Assembly (NCBI GenBank): GCA_024400425.1
Contig: JAKSMV010000004.1
Span: 62,001 to 126,000, forward strand
Source: Bacteroidales bacterium
GTDB taxonomy: Bacteria > Bacteroidota > Bacteroidia > Bacteroidales > F082
Direction: 5' to 3'
DNA: 64,000 bases
Under the pieces are notes generated by a model. That model did not search any database. It was not told where the DNA came from and saw only the letters and a program-made list of their open reading frames with translations. The translations under genes and the position numbers were made by a program. Position 1 is the first letter of the stretch; every line of letters starts with the position of its first letter. Of this stretch, positions 8,796-17,061 are shown one piece after another.

Positions 8796-9632
8796 TTAGT
8801 ATTTTAGAGATTTCATTCTGAAATAAGATGCAACATAAAGAGCAATGGTTAAGACCGAATAAGTGATGATACTTAACCACATAGCCTGGCTAATCAGTTG
8901 AGTAGCAGCTTCCACGCTTGGACCGTTCATCAGCTGGGTCAACGAACCTGAAGTGAAAAGGAATATCCTTGAAATAACGGAAATAATTGAGGTGAATCCC
9001 ATTAAAATCAAGAACGACAATCCTGCTTTATTCCGGAATCTGAGCAGCAAATTACCGAACATGAAAAAGGCTACCATGAATATTCTATTCACCAAGAGAT
9101 TCGGAATCTCGTATTCTCCATAGACGTCAAAGAACTCCGACAAATCGGAATCCATTTGCCAAACACCCGTATTCGGGTCGGCCATAAATTGGTTCATAGA
9201 ATTCACCAAACTTAGCGATGAGCCATCACCGAAACCGTCGAAGCCGCCAAAAGGCAACAACGCCAGCAAACTATCAACGGCATAACCGCCGAGAAACACT
9301 ACAATCGGAATCAGAAGGCAGCAAATCGCATAACTCAGATATTTCTCCAATGTGCTGGCCGGAAGCATGGCAAAGCCGATGCCCTCACGACGCAGATTGA
9401 TGTCGCGAAACACCTTTGAAGGCGCGATGATACATGCGATATAAACCGTTATATAGTAAGCCCAGAACCTGAATATGACAGGCATGCTGAAATGGAATAC
9501 CAAAGTGGGAATCCAAAGGACAATAGGAATGCACCACATGACGATGAAGCTCGTTCCAAAATTACGCACGCACCTCTTCAAGTCGAGCGAGAACACCTGA
9601 CCGAACCGGCCAAAATCGAATTTGTTATTCAT
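8796..9632 (-). CDS. ABC transporter membrane subunit (second paralogue)
   Basis: The 278-residue polytopic protein has about six hydrophobic segments, with an Asp/Ser-rich extracytoplasmic loop between TM4 and TM5 (about 130-170). Its N terminus (MNNKFDFGRFGQVFSLDL) matches the upstream neighbour (MNNSFDFKRFGKVLRKDL), and both share MLPA(S/T)(T/N)LEK near residues 95-105, so the two arose by duplication. It follows the first paralogue by 2 bases. It probably forms a heteromeric channel with it, powered by the ATPase at 10381. The substrate is unknown. Confidence 0.78.
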   Translation of the reverse strand: MNNKFDFGRFGQVFSLDLKRCVRNFGTSFIVMWCIPIVLWIPTLVFHFSMPVIFRFWAYYITVYIACIIAPSKVFRDINLRREGIGFAMLPASTLEKYLSYAICCLLIPIVVFLGGYAVDSLLALLPFGGFDGFGDGSSLSLVNSMNQFMADPNTGVWQMDSDLSEFFDVYGEYEIPNLLVNRIFMVAFFMFGNLLLRFRNKAGLSFLILMGFTSIISVISRIFLFTSGSLTQLMNGPSVEAATQLISQAMWLSIITYSVLTIALYVASYFRMKSLKY

Positions 9633-9634
9633 AA

Positions 9635-10366
9635 TCAGTATTTTTGGTTTTTGATTCTACGATAAGTTAGATAGAACAACACGCAATCGACAATGAAAAC
9701 CACTATGATATAGAACCAAGGCAAGAATGACTCAGGAATACTATCAAAAATGTTCCAAAAGCCGTCATAAATATCAAGAATTTGCATCGTAGTGATAATT
9801 GTGAATGCAATTAGCATCAGCCATCCGAAGGTCTTTCCTGCCTTGCGACGCTTGAAGATCATATTGCCCAGCATAAACAATGCGGAAAACAGCCACGAAT
9901 TCACTATAATGAAAATGATTAAGGAGCCCAAATGCTCTTCATCGGCAAAAGGATTGCTTATAATGCCATTGAAAGCTCTGAATGGAAGAATTGCGAGAAA
10001 CGAATCCACAATCCACAAACCCAAAGCCATTGCAACCGGAATAACGATAGCACAATAGAAAACCATGCTGAAGAACTTTTCCAGATTGGTGGCCGGAAGC
10101 ATAGCAAACGACACACCTTCGCGCGGCAAGTTGGCTTTACCATAAATCCTCGATGCGGCCGACATAGTTGCAATCGCCCAGAGAAGGATTATCATAAAAA
10201 CACGAACCGACTGTTCTATTTCATTGCCAAACACCAAAGCCGTCAACCATGGAACAGTAGGAATGCAGCAAAAGACTAGGAAAGAGATGCCAAAGTTAGA
10301 GACAACACTGCTCAAATCTTTGCGTAACACTTTTCCGAAACGCTTGAAATCAAATGAGTTATTCAT
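9635..10366 (-). CDS. ABC transporter membrane subunit (first paralogue)
   Basis: The 243-residue protein has about six transmembrane segments. It shares the N-terminal FDFxRFGxV motif and the REGVSFAMLPATNLEKF segment with the neighbour at 8796, but has a shorter extracytoplasmic loop. It lies 14 bases after the ATPase gene. YtrA-regulated ABC systems in Firmicutes use comparable small membrane proteins. The substrate is unknown; export of a peptide or antibiotic is one possibility. Confidence 0.78.
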   Translation of the reverse strand: MNNSFDFKRFGKVLRKDLSSVVSNFGISFLVFCCIPTVPWLTALVFGNEIEQSVRVFMIILLWAIATMSAASRIYGKANLPREGVSFAMLPATNLEKFFSMVFYCAIVIPVAMALGLWIVDSFLAILPFRAFNGIISNPFADEEHLGSLIIFIIVNSWLFSALFMLGNMIFKRRKAGKTFGWLMLIAFTIITTMQILDIYDGFWNIFDSIPESFLPWFYIIVVFIVDCVLFYLTYRRIKNQKY

Positions 10367-10380
10367 AAGAAGCTCCTTTC

Positions 10381-11205
10381 TTATCCAAAGATTTCCTTAA
10401 TGGTTTCCTTATTCTTCATCACCGTATTGAAGAGCACCTCAATGCTGACCTTGCTGTCGAAACCTTCCGGATTGCGAGTCACGCTGACATAACCGCCAGG
10501 AATCATTTCGCTATAAAGTGCGCCTTCAACCTCATTCATACCATAGTCGAAATAAAGTTTCTCGGTGATTTCGCGGAATGATGCATTGAGCAGCACTTCG
10601 TCGTGATTGAGGATGACGATTGGATCGATGAGATTTTCCACATCCTTCACCTGGTGGGTCGAAATGATGATGGTCCGGTTCTCATTGGCATACTTCGAGA
10701 TGACCCTGCGGAAAAGGCTTTTCGAAGGAATGTCCAAGCCGTTGGTAGGTTCGTCGAGGAGCAAATATTCAGTATTGAGGGAAAGTGCCGTAGCTATCAG
10801 GCATTTCTTCTGCTGACCGAACGACATTTCACCGAACTTGCGTCGTGGGTCAACTTCCATTTCCTCGCAAAGTTCAAGGAAGAGCTTCTCGTCGTAATTA
10901 GGATAGAACATGCCAATGGAATGCACATTATTAATAGGTGTACCTTCTGGAATGGCAAAGTCCTCAGAAATGAAATAAATCTTTTGCAGTGTCTCAGGCC
11001 AACGGTTGAAACTGTTGATGCCATCCACCATGCAAGTGCCCGCCGACGGTTTCTGCAACCCGCTGATGAGTTTGAGCAAGCTGGTCTTACCTACTCCATT
11101 TTCTCCGAGCAATCCATAGATATTGCCCTTTTCAAAGTTCAAACTGATGTTGTTGAACACCTTCTGGTTTTTGTAACCAAAGTCTAAGTTCTTGATTTCA
11201 ATCAT
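10381..11205 (-). CDS. ABC transporter ATP-binding protein
   Basis: The 274-residue ATPase has Walker A GENGVGKTS (about residues 34-42), signature MSFGQQKKCL (about 145) and Walker B LLLDEPTNGLD (about 166-176), followed by the H-loop STHQ. The C-terminal 60 residues are a variable tail. It is the first gene of a five-gene operon (ATPase, two membrane subunits, GntR, M28) and would energise the membrane pair. The LSGGQ motif is the SFGQQ variant common in ABC-2 type exporters. Confidence 0.9.
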   Translation of the reverse strand: MIEIKNLDFGYKNQKVFNNISLNFEKGNIYGLLGENGVGKTSLLKLISGLQKPSAGTCMVDGINSFNRWPETLQKIYFISEDFAIPEGTPINNVHSIGMFYPNYDEKLFLELCEEMEVDPRRKFGEMSFGQQKKCLIATALSLNTEYLLLDEPTNGLDIPSKSLFRRVISKYANENRTIIISTHQVKDVENLIDPIVILNHDEVLLNASFREITEKLYFDYGMNEVEGALYSEMIPGGYVSVTRNPEGFDSKVSIEVLFNTVMKNKETIKEIFG

Positions 11206-11224
11206 TTTGTTATATTTTTTATTA

Positions 11225-11246
11225 GTGTATTAGTATATTAGAACAC
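11225..11246. promoter_or_regulatory. Candidate GntR/YtrA operator
   Basis: GTGT (11225-11228) and ACAC (11243-11246) form an inverted repeat around the A/T-rich core ATTAGTATATTAGA. The site lies 20-41 bases upstream of the ATPase start, where a repressor encoded in the same operon would be expected to bind. YtrA-type operators are A/T-rich with outer GT/AC arms. The assignment is inference. Confidence 0.4.
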
Positions 11247-11330
11247 CGCAAAAGTACAACAATAAATGACACTGTCAAGAAAAAAGTGAATTTTCTTGAT
11301 TTTTTTTTCAAAGTGTCCGTTTTGACTTCA

Positions 11331-11445
11331 AAAAAAGCCTATGTCATACCGACGAAGGAAGGTATCTATAGGCTTTTTGAGTGAAACAAATAACAATAGA
11401 TTTCTTCCCTATGGTCGAAATGACATTATTATTTGTTCCACTCAA
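11331..11445. repeat. Nested inverted-repeat element containing a terminator
   Basis: AAAAAGCCTAT and ATACC (11332-11350) pair with GGTAT and ATAGGCTTTTT (11361-11377), ending in a T run that suits a terminator for the minus-strand gene at 11490. Around it lie two inverted 29-base units related to TGTCATTTCGACnnnnGGGAnnAATCTA: 11342-11370 and, reversed, 11397-11425. A 17-base arm TTGAGTG..AACAAATAA (11377-11393) is repeated in reverse at 11429-11445 with one mismatch. This resembles a dispersed non-coding repeat (MITE/REP-like) whose hairpin serves as terminator. Confidence 0.65.
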
Positions 11446-11489
11446 ATCGAAACAGACTGTAACAAAACGGGAAAACAGTCAAAAGAGGA

Positions 11490-12179
11490 TTACTTCTTGA
11501 TGCTCAAAATCACGCCGAGGGCAACACCCAAGGCTGCGGCAAACAGCACTTGATAGGTGCCTGGCAGCAAGAAAGTGATGGTGTGGGCTGGATACCAAAA
11601 CAGCGGTATGGTCTTGGCAAAGATGAAACCATATTGCGTGTCCCAATTGATTTTCTGCGACATGGCTTCGCGAATCTTCAACTTGCTGCCGAAGAAACCC
11701 TTCAGCGTACCACCCGTTTCAGCGATATGGATGTCGGTAATCTTGTGGAAAGTCATGAAAACTGGAGCAAACAAGGTGTTCATAAGCACACTGACGCAAA
11801 GAGCCACGAAGAACTTGCCCCAACTCAAGTCGCCATTGAACCATACTTCAGCCTTGCCATCGAGGTGGAAACCTTTGTCGAGCAATGCAACCGTTCCCGT
11901 CTTGAAAATGGTCATGGCCGAAGCAATGACGACACCCAGCACACCCCAAACCAACATCTTAGGCAAAATCCCAAAGCCTTTCTTGTGATATACGCCTTCG
12001 CGAATACGCAAAGCCAGCATCTCACCAAAAGTGCCCAAAATGGCAAACTTGAAGAAACTCATCAACAAACCATGGTTTTTGGTAGTCGTATTAAACCATT
12101 CCCAAGCACCAGGAATGAAGGCGAAGCCGCAAATCACAGCGGCAACAATCAAAATGGTAATAAAATCAGATTTTTTCAT
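11490..12179 (-). CDS. Mpv17/PMP22-like integral membrane protein
   Basis: The 229-residue protein has about five hydrophobic segments. The C-terminal part (IFAKTIPLFWYPAHTITFLLPGTYQVLFAA, given here only by its key residues W, P, H, T, F, L, P) resembles the WPxxQxxNFxxVPxxxR signature of the Mpv17 family, though the Arg is replaced by Gln. Function is unknown even in better-studied members; a channel-like role has been proposed. It is the last gene of the acyl-CoA synthetase operon, 10 bases after the CotH gene, and is followed by the repeat/terminator element. The family call is moderate. Confidence 0.55.
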   Translation of the reverse strand: MKKSDFITILIVAAVICGFAFIPGAWEWFNTTTKNHGLLMSFFKFAILGTFGEMLALRIREGVYHKKGFGILPKMLVWGVLGVVIASAMTIFKTGTVALLDKGFHLDGKAEVWFNGDLSWGKFFVALCVSVLMNTLFAPVFMTFHKITDIHIAETGGTLKGFFGSKLKIREAMSQKINWDTQYGFIFAKTIPLFWYPAHTITFLLPGTYQVLFAAALGVALGVILSIKK

Positions 12180-12189
12180 TTTATTTAAT

Positions 12190-14013
12190 TTATTCTTTTA
12201 CAATAATTTGAGAAATATTTCCAAGTTTCAGCAAGTAGAATCCTGCAGGAACATCTGGTTCAATGCCAATGCGTCCACAACCATCAGGCAACTCCTGACG
12301 GAAACACTCACGACCATTAAGGTCAAAGATCTGCAAGAGCCTGTTATTCGCTTGATTTTCTGGCGGCTCAATGAAAAACTCATTCATAAATGGATTGGGA
12401 TAGCAACTCCAAGCAGGAAGTTCCATTTCCTCCGTATCGAAATATTCAAGCACCTGCATCTGGAACAATGCCGTGCATTGTTTCAGGAAATCATCAGTTT
12501 TTTGCACATCCGTTTCCCATCGTTCATAACTCACCGGGAAATTGAATCTATCCGATACATTTTGGATTTCTCCCGACACCGAATTACAATAGTGTTGCCA
12601 TAAGTTGTGCATGTTTTGATAACTTAAATGTGTGTCTTTCAGTTCCATGAAACGCGCCGTGAAAGCCTCCTTGAAAGCCTTGTTTTGCATGAATTTGCGG
12701 AAAAACAAAGTTGCATGTGGCGAGGAGGTCGAAAAGTGCCAAAGCGAATCGGTGGCATTGCCCCAAGCATCGAAATCGAGTTTGCTGAAACAGCCATCGC
12801 CATCGTAAAAGATGAAGCGGAAGGGGTTGCCTTCAGAAGCTTGCCAGCACAAGGTGTTATTGACAGGCCAATCAAGATTATGGCTGAAAATCTGGAACAT
12901 CTCGTAATCGGTGAAACACGGCACATCGACTCGACTGCATGCATAAGCATAATCGTCAGCGTTGTTCAAGTTCGCGTCGCCCATCCAATTCCGCAACCGC
13001 CACCAGTCCATACCATCACCATACTCAGTTGTTCCCCAATATTTTATGACGTTACACGAATCGATGTTGATGTTGAAATGGTCTTCAAGAAAGCGCTCGT
13101 CAGGAGTTTCCTCCAAAGTATAGATGCCCCAATACTCACCATTGAGGAAGACGACCACTTCCCTAACGGCTGGCGATTCCAGGTTAAGGTTATGGGCAAT
13201 CCGATTGGCCAAATAGTCCTGACCGCCAGTCTGCAACCAGTTGGAGCAACGGAACGGTTTCAGATTGAGGTGTTTGAATGAATTATGCGGAATGTCTTCA
13301 AAGAACTGATGCTTGAAGCGCTTTTTGCCGTATTCATCACGGGCATAGAGTTTCATGCCCTTTTGTTGGAACCAACGCGAAGCGCCACCATGGGCACGCA
13401 AGCCACATTGTTGGTTAATGCCCTCATTATTAGTTTCATAAAATTCCACATTGATGAGCCGTTCCCATTCCCTACCATGATTATAGTAATTTCCGGTGTG
13501 TGTAGAATCAGAGCTGTCGTATGATGCTCCTGGTACGAAAATACCTGTATTATAGTCAAATAGGTCGAGCGAATCGGCCACCAACGACATGACAGGCAAC
13601 CCATGCGTATTGCAACCCAACGAACGGATAAAATAGCTTTGCGTAACCACATCACTGACGCGATTCCCTTCTGCATCAAATGCCGCGGCACGAATCACGA
13701 TAGAGCGTTTCACACTATGTGAAAGATAGAACTTTGATGGGATGCAATTGACAATGGTATAGATGTTTGAGTGTGAATACATATTCGAATCGAGCAGCAA
13801 GGGTTCGGTGTAGAGTGTCGATGTCGAAGTTGGTGTGGCGCCATTTGTCGTATATCTCACATGAAGATCGCTATTGCTGCAACTCAAGGCAAGGCTGAAG
13901 CCATCATCATAAAAACCACCTGAACGCGAGAAACTTACGTTCTCATTCTGCGCCATGACTTGTTGCGAGAACAAGACAATGAGCAGCAACGCGATCAGGT
14001 GGTTTCTTTTCAT
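12190..14013 (-). CDS. CotH-family secreted protein with T9SS sorting tail
   Basis: The 607-residue protein has a signal peptide (to VMAQ, about 22) and a chitobiase/Ig-like module with GGFYDDGFSLALS and the YTTNGATPT signature (about 30-110). The CotH region (about 190-500) includes CGLRAHGGASR, KLYARDEYGKKRFKH, LNGEYWGIYTLEE and FYDGDGCFSKLD. The T9SS tail (YPNPFMNEF to IIVKE) covers about 535-607. CotH of Bacillus is a protein kinase with an atypical fold; the YDGDG segment may be its metal-binding site, but activity here is not proven. The protein is probably surface-exposed. It follows the 102-residue membrane protein gene by 6 bases. Confidence 0.85.
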   Translation of the reverse strand: MKRNHLIALLLIVLFSQQVMAQNENVSFSRSGGFYDDGFSLALSCSNSDLHVRYTTNGATPTSTSTLYTEPLLLDSNMYSHSNIYTIVNCIPSKFYLSHSVKRSIVIRAAAFDAEGNRVSDVVTQSYFIRSLGCNTHGLPVMSLVADSLDLFDYNTGIFVPGASYDSSDSTHTGNYYNHGREWERLINVEFYETNNEGINQQCGLRAHGGASRWFQQKGMKLYARDEYGKKRFKHQFFEDIPHNSFKHLNLKPFRCSNWLQTGGQDYLANRIAHNLNLESPAVREVVVFLNGEYWGIYTLEETPDERFLEDHFNINIDSCNVIKYWGTTEYGDGMDWWRLRNWMGDANLNNADDYAYACSRVDVPCFTDYEMFQIFSHNLDWPVNNTLCWQASEGNPFRFIFYDGDGCFSKLDFDAWGNATDSLWHFSTSSPHATLFFRKFMQNKAFKEAFTARFMELKDTHLSYQNMHNLWQHYCNSVSGEIQNVSDRFNFPVSYERWETDVQKTDDFLKQCTALFQMQVLEYFDTEEMELPAWSCYPNPFMNEFFIEPPENQANNRLLQIFDLNGRECFRQELPDGCGRIGIEPDVPAGFYLLKLGNISQIIVKE

Positions 14014-14019
14014 GACGAA

Positions 14020-14328
14020 TCAGATTTCCGATTCACGGTCGTGCCGGCGACGCTTGTCGGCTTCCTTGTTTTGCCAATAACGGCCCAACAACATCAGAAG
14101 ACAGACAAGGCACAAGATACCACCAAGGACGAAGCCCGTTTGGTCCTCACCCTTGGCGTAATAAAGATAGATGCCGAAGCCGAACATGGCCAAATCGGCA
14201 ATAATGCTGATGACATAACCGATGATACGATTCTTCTTGTCGGTCTTCTTCAGCAACTGGTCGGCCGCGAAGGTGATGGCCACCAACGCGGCATAGACCA
14301 GATAATATGTGGCTTTTTCCGTTATCAT
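14020..14328 (-). CDS. Small inner-membrane protein, unknown function
   Basis: The 102-residue protein has three predicted membrane segments (about 7-22, 36-56 and 63-82) and a highly basic C terminus (KEADKRRRHDRESEI) likely in the cytoplasm. Its ATG overlaps the stop of the acyl-CoA synthetase gene (ATGA), so translation is coupled. I recognise no family. Confidence 0.65.
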   Translation of the reverse strand: MITEKATYYLVYAALVAITFAADQLLKKTDKKNRIIGYVISIIADLAMFGFGIYLYYAKGEDQTGFVLGGILCLVCLLMLLGRYWQNKEADKRRRHDRESEI

Positions 14329-16385
14329 TTTTCGATACGGATACGTGCATCGACAGCAACGACATTCTTCGGGTTGCCGAGCAATGGATTGAGGTCCATT
14401 TCAGCAATCTCAGGAGCAGCCTGAACCAAAGCGCTCACGCGAGCGATTTGTTCTGCATAGACATCCACGTTGACAGGTTGCTGACCGCGAACGCCTTGCA
14501 AAATCTTGTAACCGCGCAACTTGGTGAGAAGATCCTTAGCTTCGTCAACGCAAACAGGAGCCAAAGCACTTTGGACATCCTTCAGCACTTCGATGAAGAT
14601 GCCGCCCAAGCCGAAGAACACCTGATGACCAAACTTAGCATCGCGGATGGCGCCGATATAAACCTCAGTACCATCAAGCATTGGGTACATTTCAACAGCG
14701 TAAGTGTCCTTGATAGCCATCAAACGGTCGAATTCACGCTGCACGGTCTCGATATCGCGCACATTCAAGGTCACGCCACCCACATCCGACTTGTGGACAG
14801 GGCCAACAACCTTCATCACGAGAGGGTAACCAACTTGGTTGGCGAAATCGACGGCTTGTTGTTTCTGGTCAACCACACGGATTTGCTTTTGGGCAATGCC
14901 GGCAGCATCAAGGAGCTGATAAATCTTGTCAGGGTCGATATAGCCATTTTCGCAGCTGTCGATGACTTCACGGATGCGTTTCACATCGATTTCGGGCATC
15001 ACAGGATTTTCAGGTTGTGGCTTAGGTGTATTGTAAATTTTGCAGAGTGCATTGCCGAACACGCATTCTTCTGGGAAGTTGATACGGTGCTTGTTTTGGA
15101 TGAAGTCGGCGATTTCGTCCTTCACGTTGATGATAGATGGCAGAATTGGGAAGATAGGCTTCTTGCAGGTCTTCATCTTTTCGTCCAGCACCTTATACAC
15201 TTCGTAGTTTTGGAACAAGCCTGGCGAGCCGAAAATGACGCACATGCAGTCGATGTTGTCGAAATCGTTTTCGCAAGCGTCGATGATGTAGCCGAGTTGC
15301 TCAGCAGTACCCGTTGCCAAGAAGTCAATCGGGTTACCGACAGAAGAGCCATTATAGAGTTTGCCCAACAGTTCTTGAGCCTTTGGACCTTCGAGGTGCG
15401 GAACATCCATTCCATTGTTCGACAGTGTGTCGGTGAGCATCACGGCAGGACCACCAGCGTGAGTGATGACGGCCATGTTCTTACCTTTCACTTCCGGATG
15501 CATGAAGATAGCGCAAACCGTGGTCAGTTCCTGACGGTTTTGACAGCGCACGATACCAGCCTTGCGGAACAGGGCATCGACAGCGACATCGCTCGTAGCC
15601 AAAGCGCCAGTGTGCGAACTTGCGGCACGGCTACCGGCAGCAGAACCGCCCGACTTGATGGCAGCAATCTTGCAGCCCTTGTTGATGAGCGAACGGGCGT
15701 GCTTCAGCATCTTCTGTGGGTTGCTAATCTTTTCCATGTAAAGCATGATGACACGGCTGCTCTTTTCAGGGTCGAAAGTCTCATCCAAATGTTCGAGAAC
15801 GTCTTCGATACCCACTTGAGCCGAGTTACCGACAGCCCAAACGCTATTGAAAGTCAAGCCATTGCTCATACCATATTCCTTGATGAACACAGCCGTTGCG
15901 CCAGAACCGGTAATGAAATCGACGCCTTGTGGGTCGAGGGTTGGGATAGGAGCATCGAAAGCGCCGCAATAGTTGGTGTTGAGGAAGCCCGTGCAGTTAG
16001 GGCCGATGAGCGAGCCGCCAACGCTGTTAATGGTGTCAGCGATATGACGTTCGAAGGCTGCACCTTCAGCATTCTCCTCGCCGAAGCCGGCAGAGATGAT
16101 GATGAAGCCCTTGGTGCCTTTTTGCAAGGCAAGGACATCAACAGATGAAGGGCAATACTTGGCAGCGATGGCCAAGATAGCGCAATCGACCTGCGGCAGA
16201 TCCTCGACTTTTGCAAAGCACTTGATGCCCTGCACTTCAGTCTCTTTAGGATTCACGGCATAGACCTGTCCCTTGAAAGGACTTTCCAACAAGTTCTTCA
16301 ATACTTTTCCGCCTGGCTTGTGGATATCAGCGGAAGCACCAACGACCACGATACTTTTCGGATCGAGTAATTCTTTTGCTATCAT
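14325..16385 (-). CDS. ADP-forming acetate/acyl-CoA synthetase (fused alpha-beta)
   Basis: The 686-residue enzyme interconverts acyl-CoA, ADP and phosphate with acid, CoA and ATP, giving substrate-level ATP from acetyl-CoA or related esters in the cytoplasm. Domains in order: CoA-binding Rossmann (SIVVVGASADIHKPG, about 8-130); succinyl-CoA-ligase-like domains with the phospho-His H258 in SSHTGALATSD (about 130-450); ATP-grasp (about 465-686, with YPLVMKVVGPVHKSDVGGV). The full length matches fused enzymes. The gene leads a four-gene operon with its own -7 box at 16420-16427. The substrate could be acetate, propionate or branched/aryl acids. Confidence 0.9.
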   Translation of the reverse strand: MIAKELLDPKSIVVVGASADIHKPGGKVLKNLLESPFKGQVYAVNPKETEVQGIKCFAKVEDLPQVDCAILAIAAKYCPSSVDVLALQKGTKGFIIISAGFGEENAEGAAFERHIADTINSVGGSLIGPNCTGFLNTNYCGAFDAPIPTLDPQGVDFITGSGATAVFIKEYGMSNGLTFNSVWAVGNSAQVGIEDVLEHLDETFDPEKSSRVIMLYMEKISNPQKMLKHARSLINKGCKIAAIKSGGSAAGSRAASSHTGALATSDVAVDALFRKAGIVRCQNRQELTTVCAIFMHPEVKGKNMAVITHAGGPAVMLTDTLSNNGMDVPHLEGPKAQELLGKLYNGSSVGNPIDFLATGTAEQLGYIIDACENDFDNIDCMCVIFGSPGLFQNYEVYKVLDEKMKTCKKPIFPILPSIINVKDEIADFIQNKHRINFPEECVFGNALCKIYNTPKPQPENPVMPEIDVKRIREVIDSCENGYIDPDKIYQLLDAAGIAQKQIRVVDQKQQAVDFANQVGYPLVMKVVGPVHKSDVGGVTLNVRDIETVQREFDRLMAIKDTYAVEMYPMLDGTEVYIGAIRDAKFGHQVFFGLGGIFIEVLKDVQSALAPVCVDEAKDLLTKLRGYKILQGVRGQQPVNVDVYAEQIARVSALVQAAPEIAEMDLNPLLGNPKNVVAVDARIRIEK

Positions 16386-16419
16386 AATTTTATGTAATTT
16401 ATTGCATTATATTTTGCCG

Positions 16420-16427
16420 CAAATATA
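16420..16427 (-). promoter_or_regulatory. Bacteroidota -7 box (TATATTTG) for the acyl-CoA synthetase operon
   Basis: On the minus strand TATATTTG matches TAnnTTTG, 35 bases upstream of the ATG at 16385 and inside the 70-base gap to the Nudix gene. It supports an independent start of the operon. Confidence 0.6.
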
Positions 16428-16455
16428 AGGAAAAAAGCAATGCGACAAAACATGA

Positions 16456-16950
16456 CTATCTCAAATGAAGTCTTTCCTCGCAATCGAGCATCAGCTGATA
16501 ATGGATGCGGTTGAAGAACCCCACCCCGATGAGCAGTTCGATGTCTTTCTGAGTCATCCAATATACCGAATCCACTTCCTCTTCTTGCAGACGCAACTTG
16601 TCCAAACTGACATTGCTTTTCAACATATAGAGCATCGTGAACTTATGCTCGTATCTCCTGATTTTCACCAAATTGAGTTGTTCTTTCGTCACCGAAAGGC
16701 CCAATTCCTCTTTCAGTTCGCGCATCATGGCCAATGCAAAATCGGTTTCGCCACTTTGCACATGGCCCGCCGTCGTCGCATAATAGTTTCCTTTCACGCG
16801 AGACACTTTCTGGATAAGATACTCGCCCTTGTTGTTGTAGATGTAAACAGCAACGATAGGAATGACATAGCCTTTCGGAATAGGCTGACCGCGTTCTATC
16901 GTCATTCCCGTGGGTTTGAGGTCCTTGTCGTAAAGGTCGAGGATTTCCAT
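16456..16950 (-). CDS. Nudix hydrolase
   Basis: The 164-residue cytoplasmic protein carries a Nudix box at about residues 62-85: G62, E68, then R77 E78 L79 K80 E81 E82 L83 G84. These residues bind metal and cleave a nucleoside diphosphate linked to another moiety. There are eight residues between E68 and R77 where the consensus Gx5Ex7REUxEExGU has seven, so the box is one residue longer than usual. The substrate is unknown. It stands alone, with its own -7 box upstream. Confidence 0.85.
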   Translation of the reverse strand: MEILDLYDKDLKPTGMTIERGQPIPKGYVIPIVAVYIYNNKGEYLIQKVSRVKGNYYATTAGHVQSGETDFALAMMRELKEELGLSVTKEQLNLVKIRRYEHKFTMLYMLKSNVSLDKLRLQEEEVDSVYWMTQKDIELLIGVGFFNRIHYQLMLDCEERLHLR

Positions 16951-16970
16951 TTGCTGTTTTTTCTTTGTCG

Positions 16971-16978
16971 CAAAATTA
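16971..16978 (-). promoter_or_regulatory. Bacteroidota -7 box (TAATTTTG) for the Nudix gene
   Basis: TAATTTTG on the minus strand lies 21 bases upstream of the Nudix ATG, in the divergent gap before the plus-strand lipoprotein gene at 17062. Confidence 0.5.
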
Positions 16979-17061
16979 GGAAAAAGATTGATATTGGTAC
17001 AAAATTTGTAAGTTTTAATACATAATTTAATTCACTTATTCATTAACAAAATTCAATCATC

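Noticed and set aside
11550..12188. Plus-strand open frame of 212 codons opposite the Mpv17-like gene
   Set aside because: No signal or domain; the minus-strand frame has membrane helices and sits in an operon.
14307..16148. Long plus-strand open frame (613 codons) opposite the acyl-CoA synthetase gene
   Set aside because: It is antisense to a gene with clear domains and catalytic His. Its translation is rich in His, Val and Asp with no recognisable motif, typical of a codon-bias shadow.
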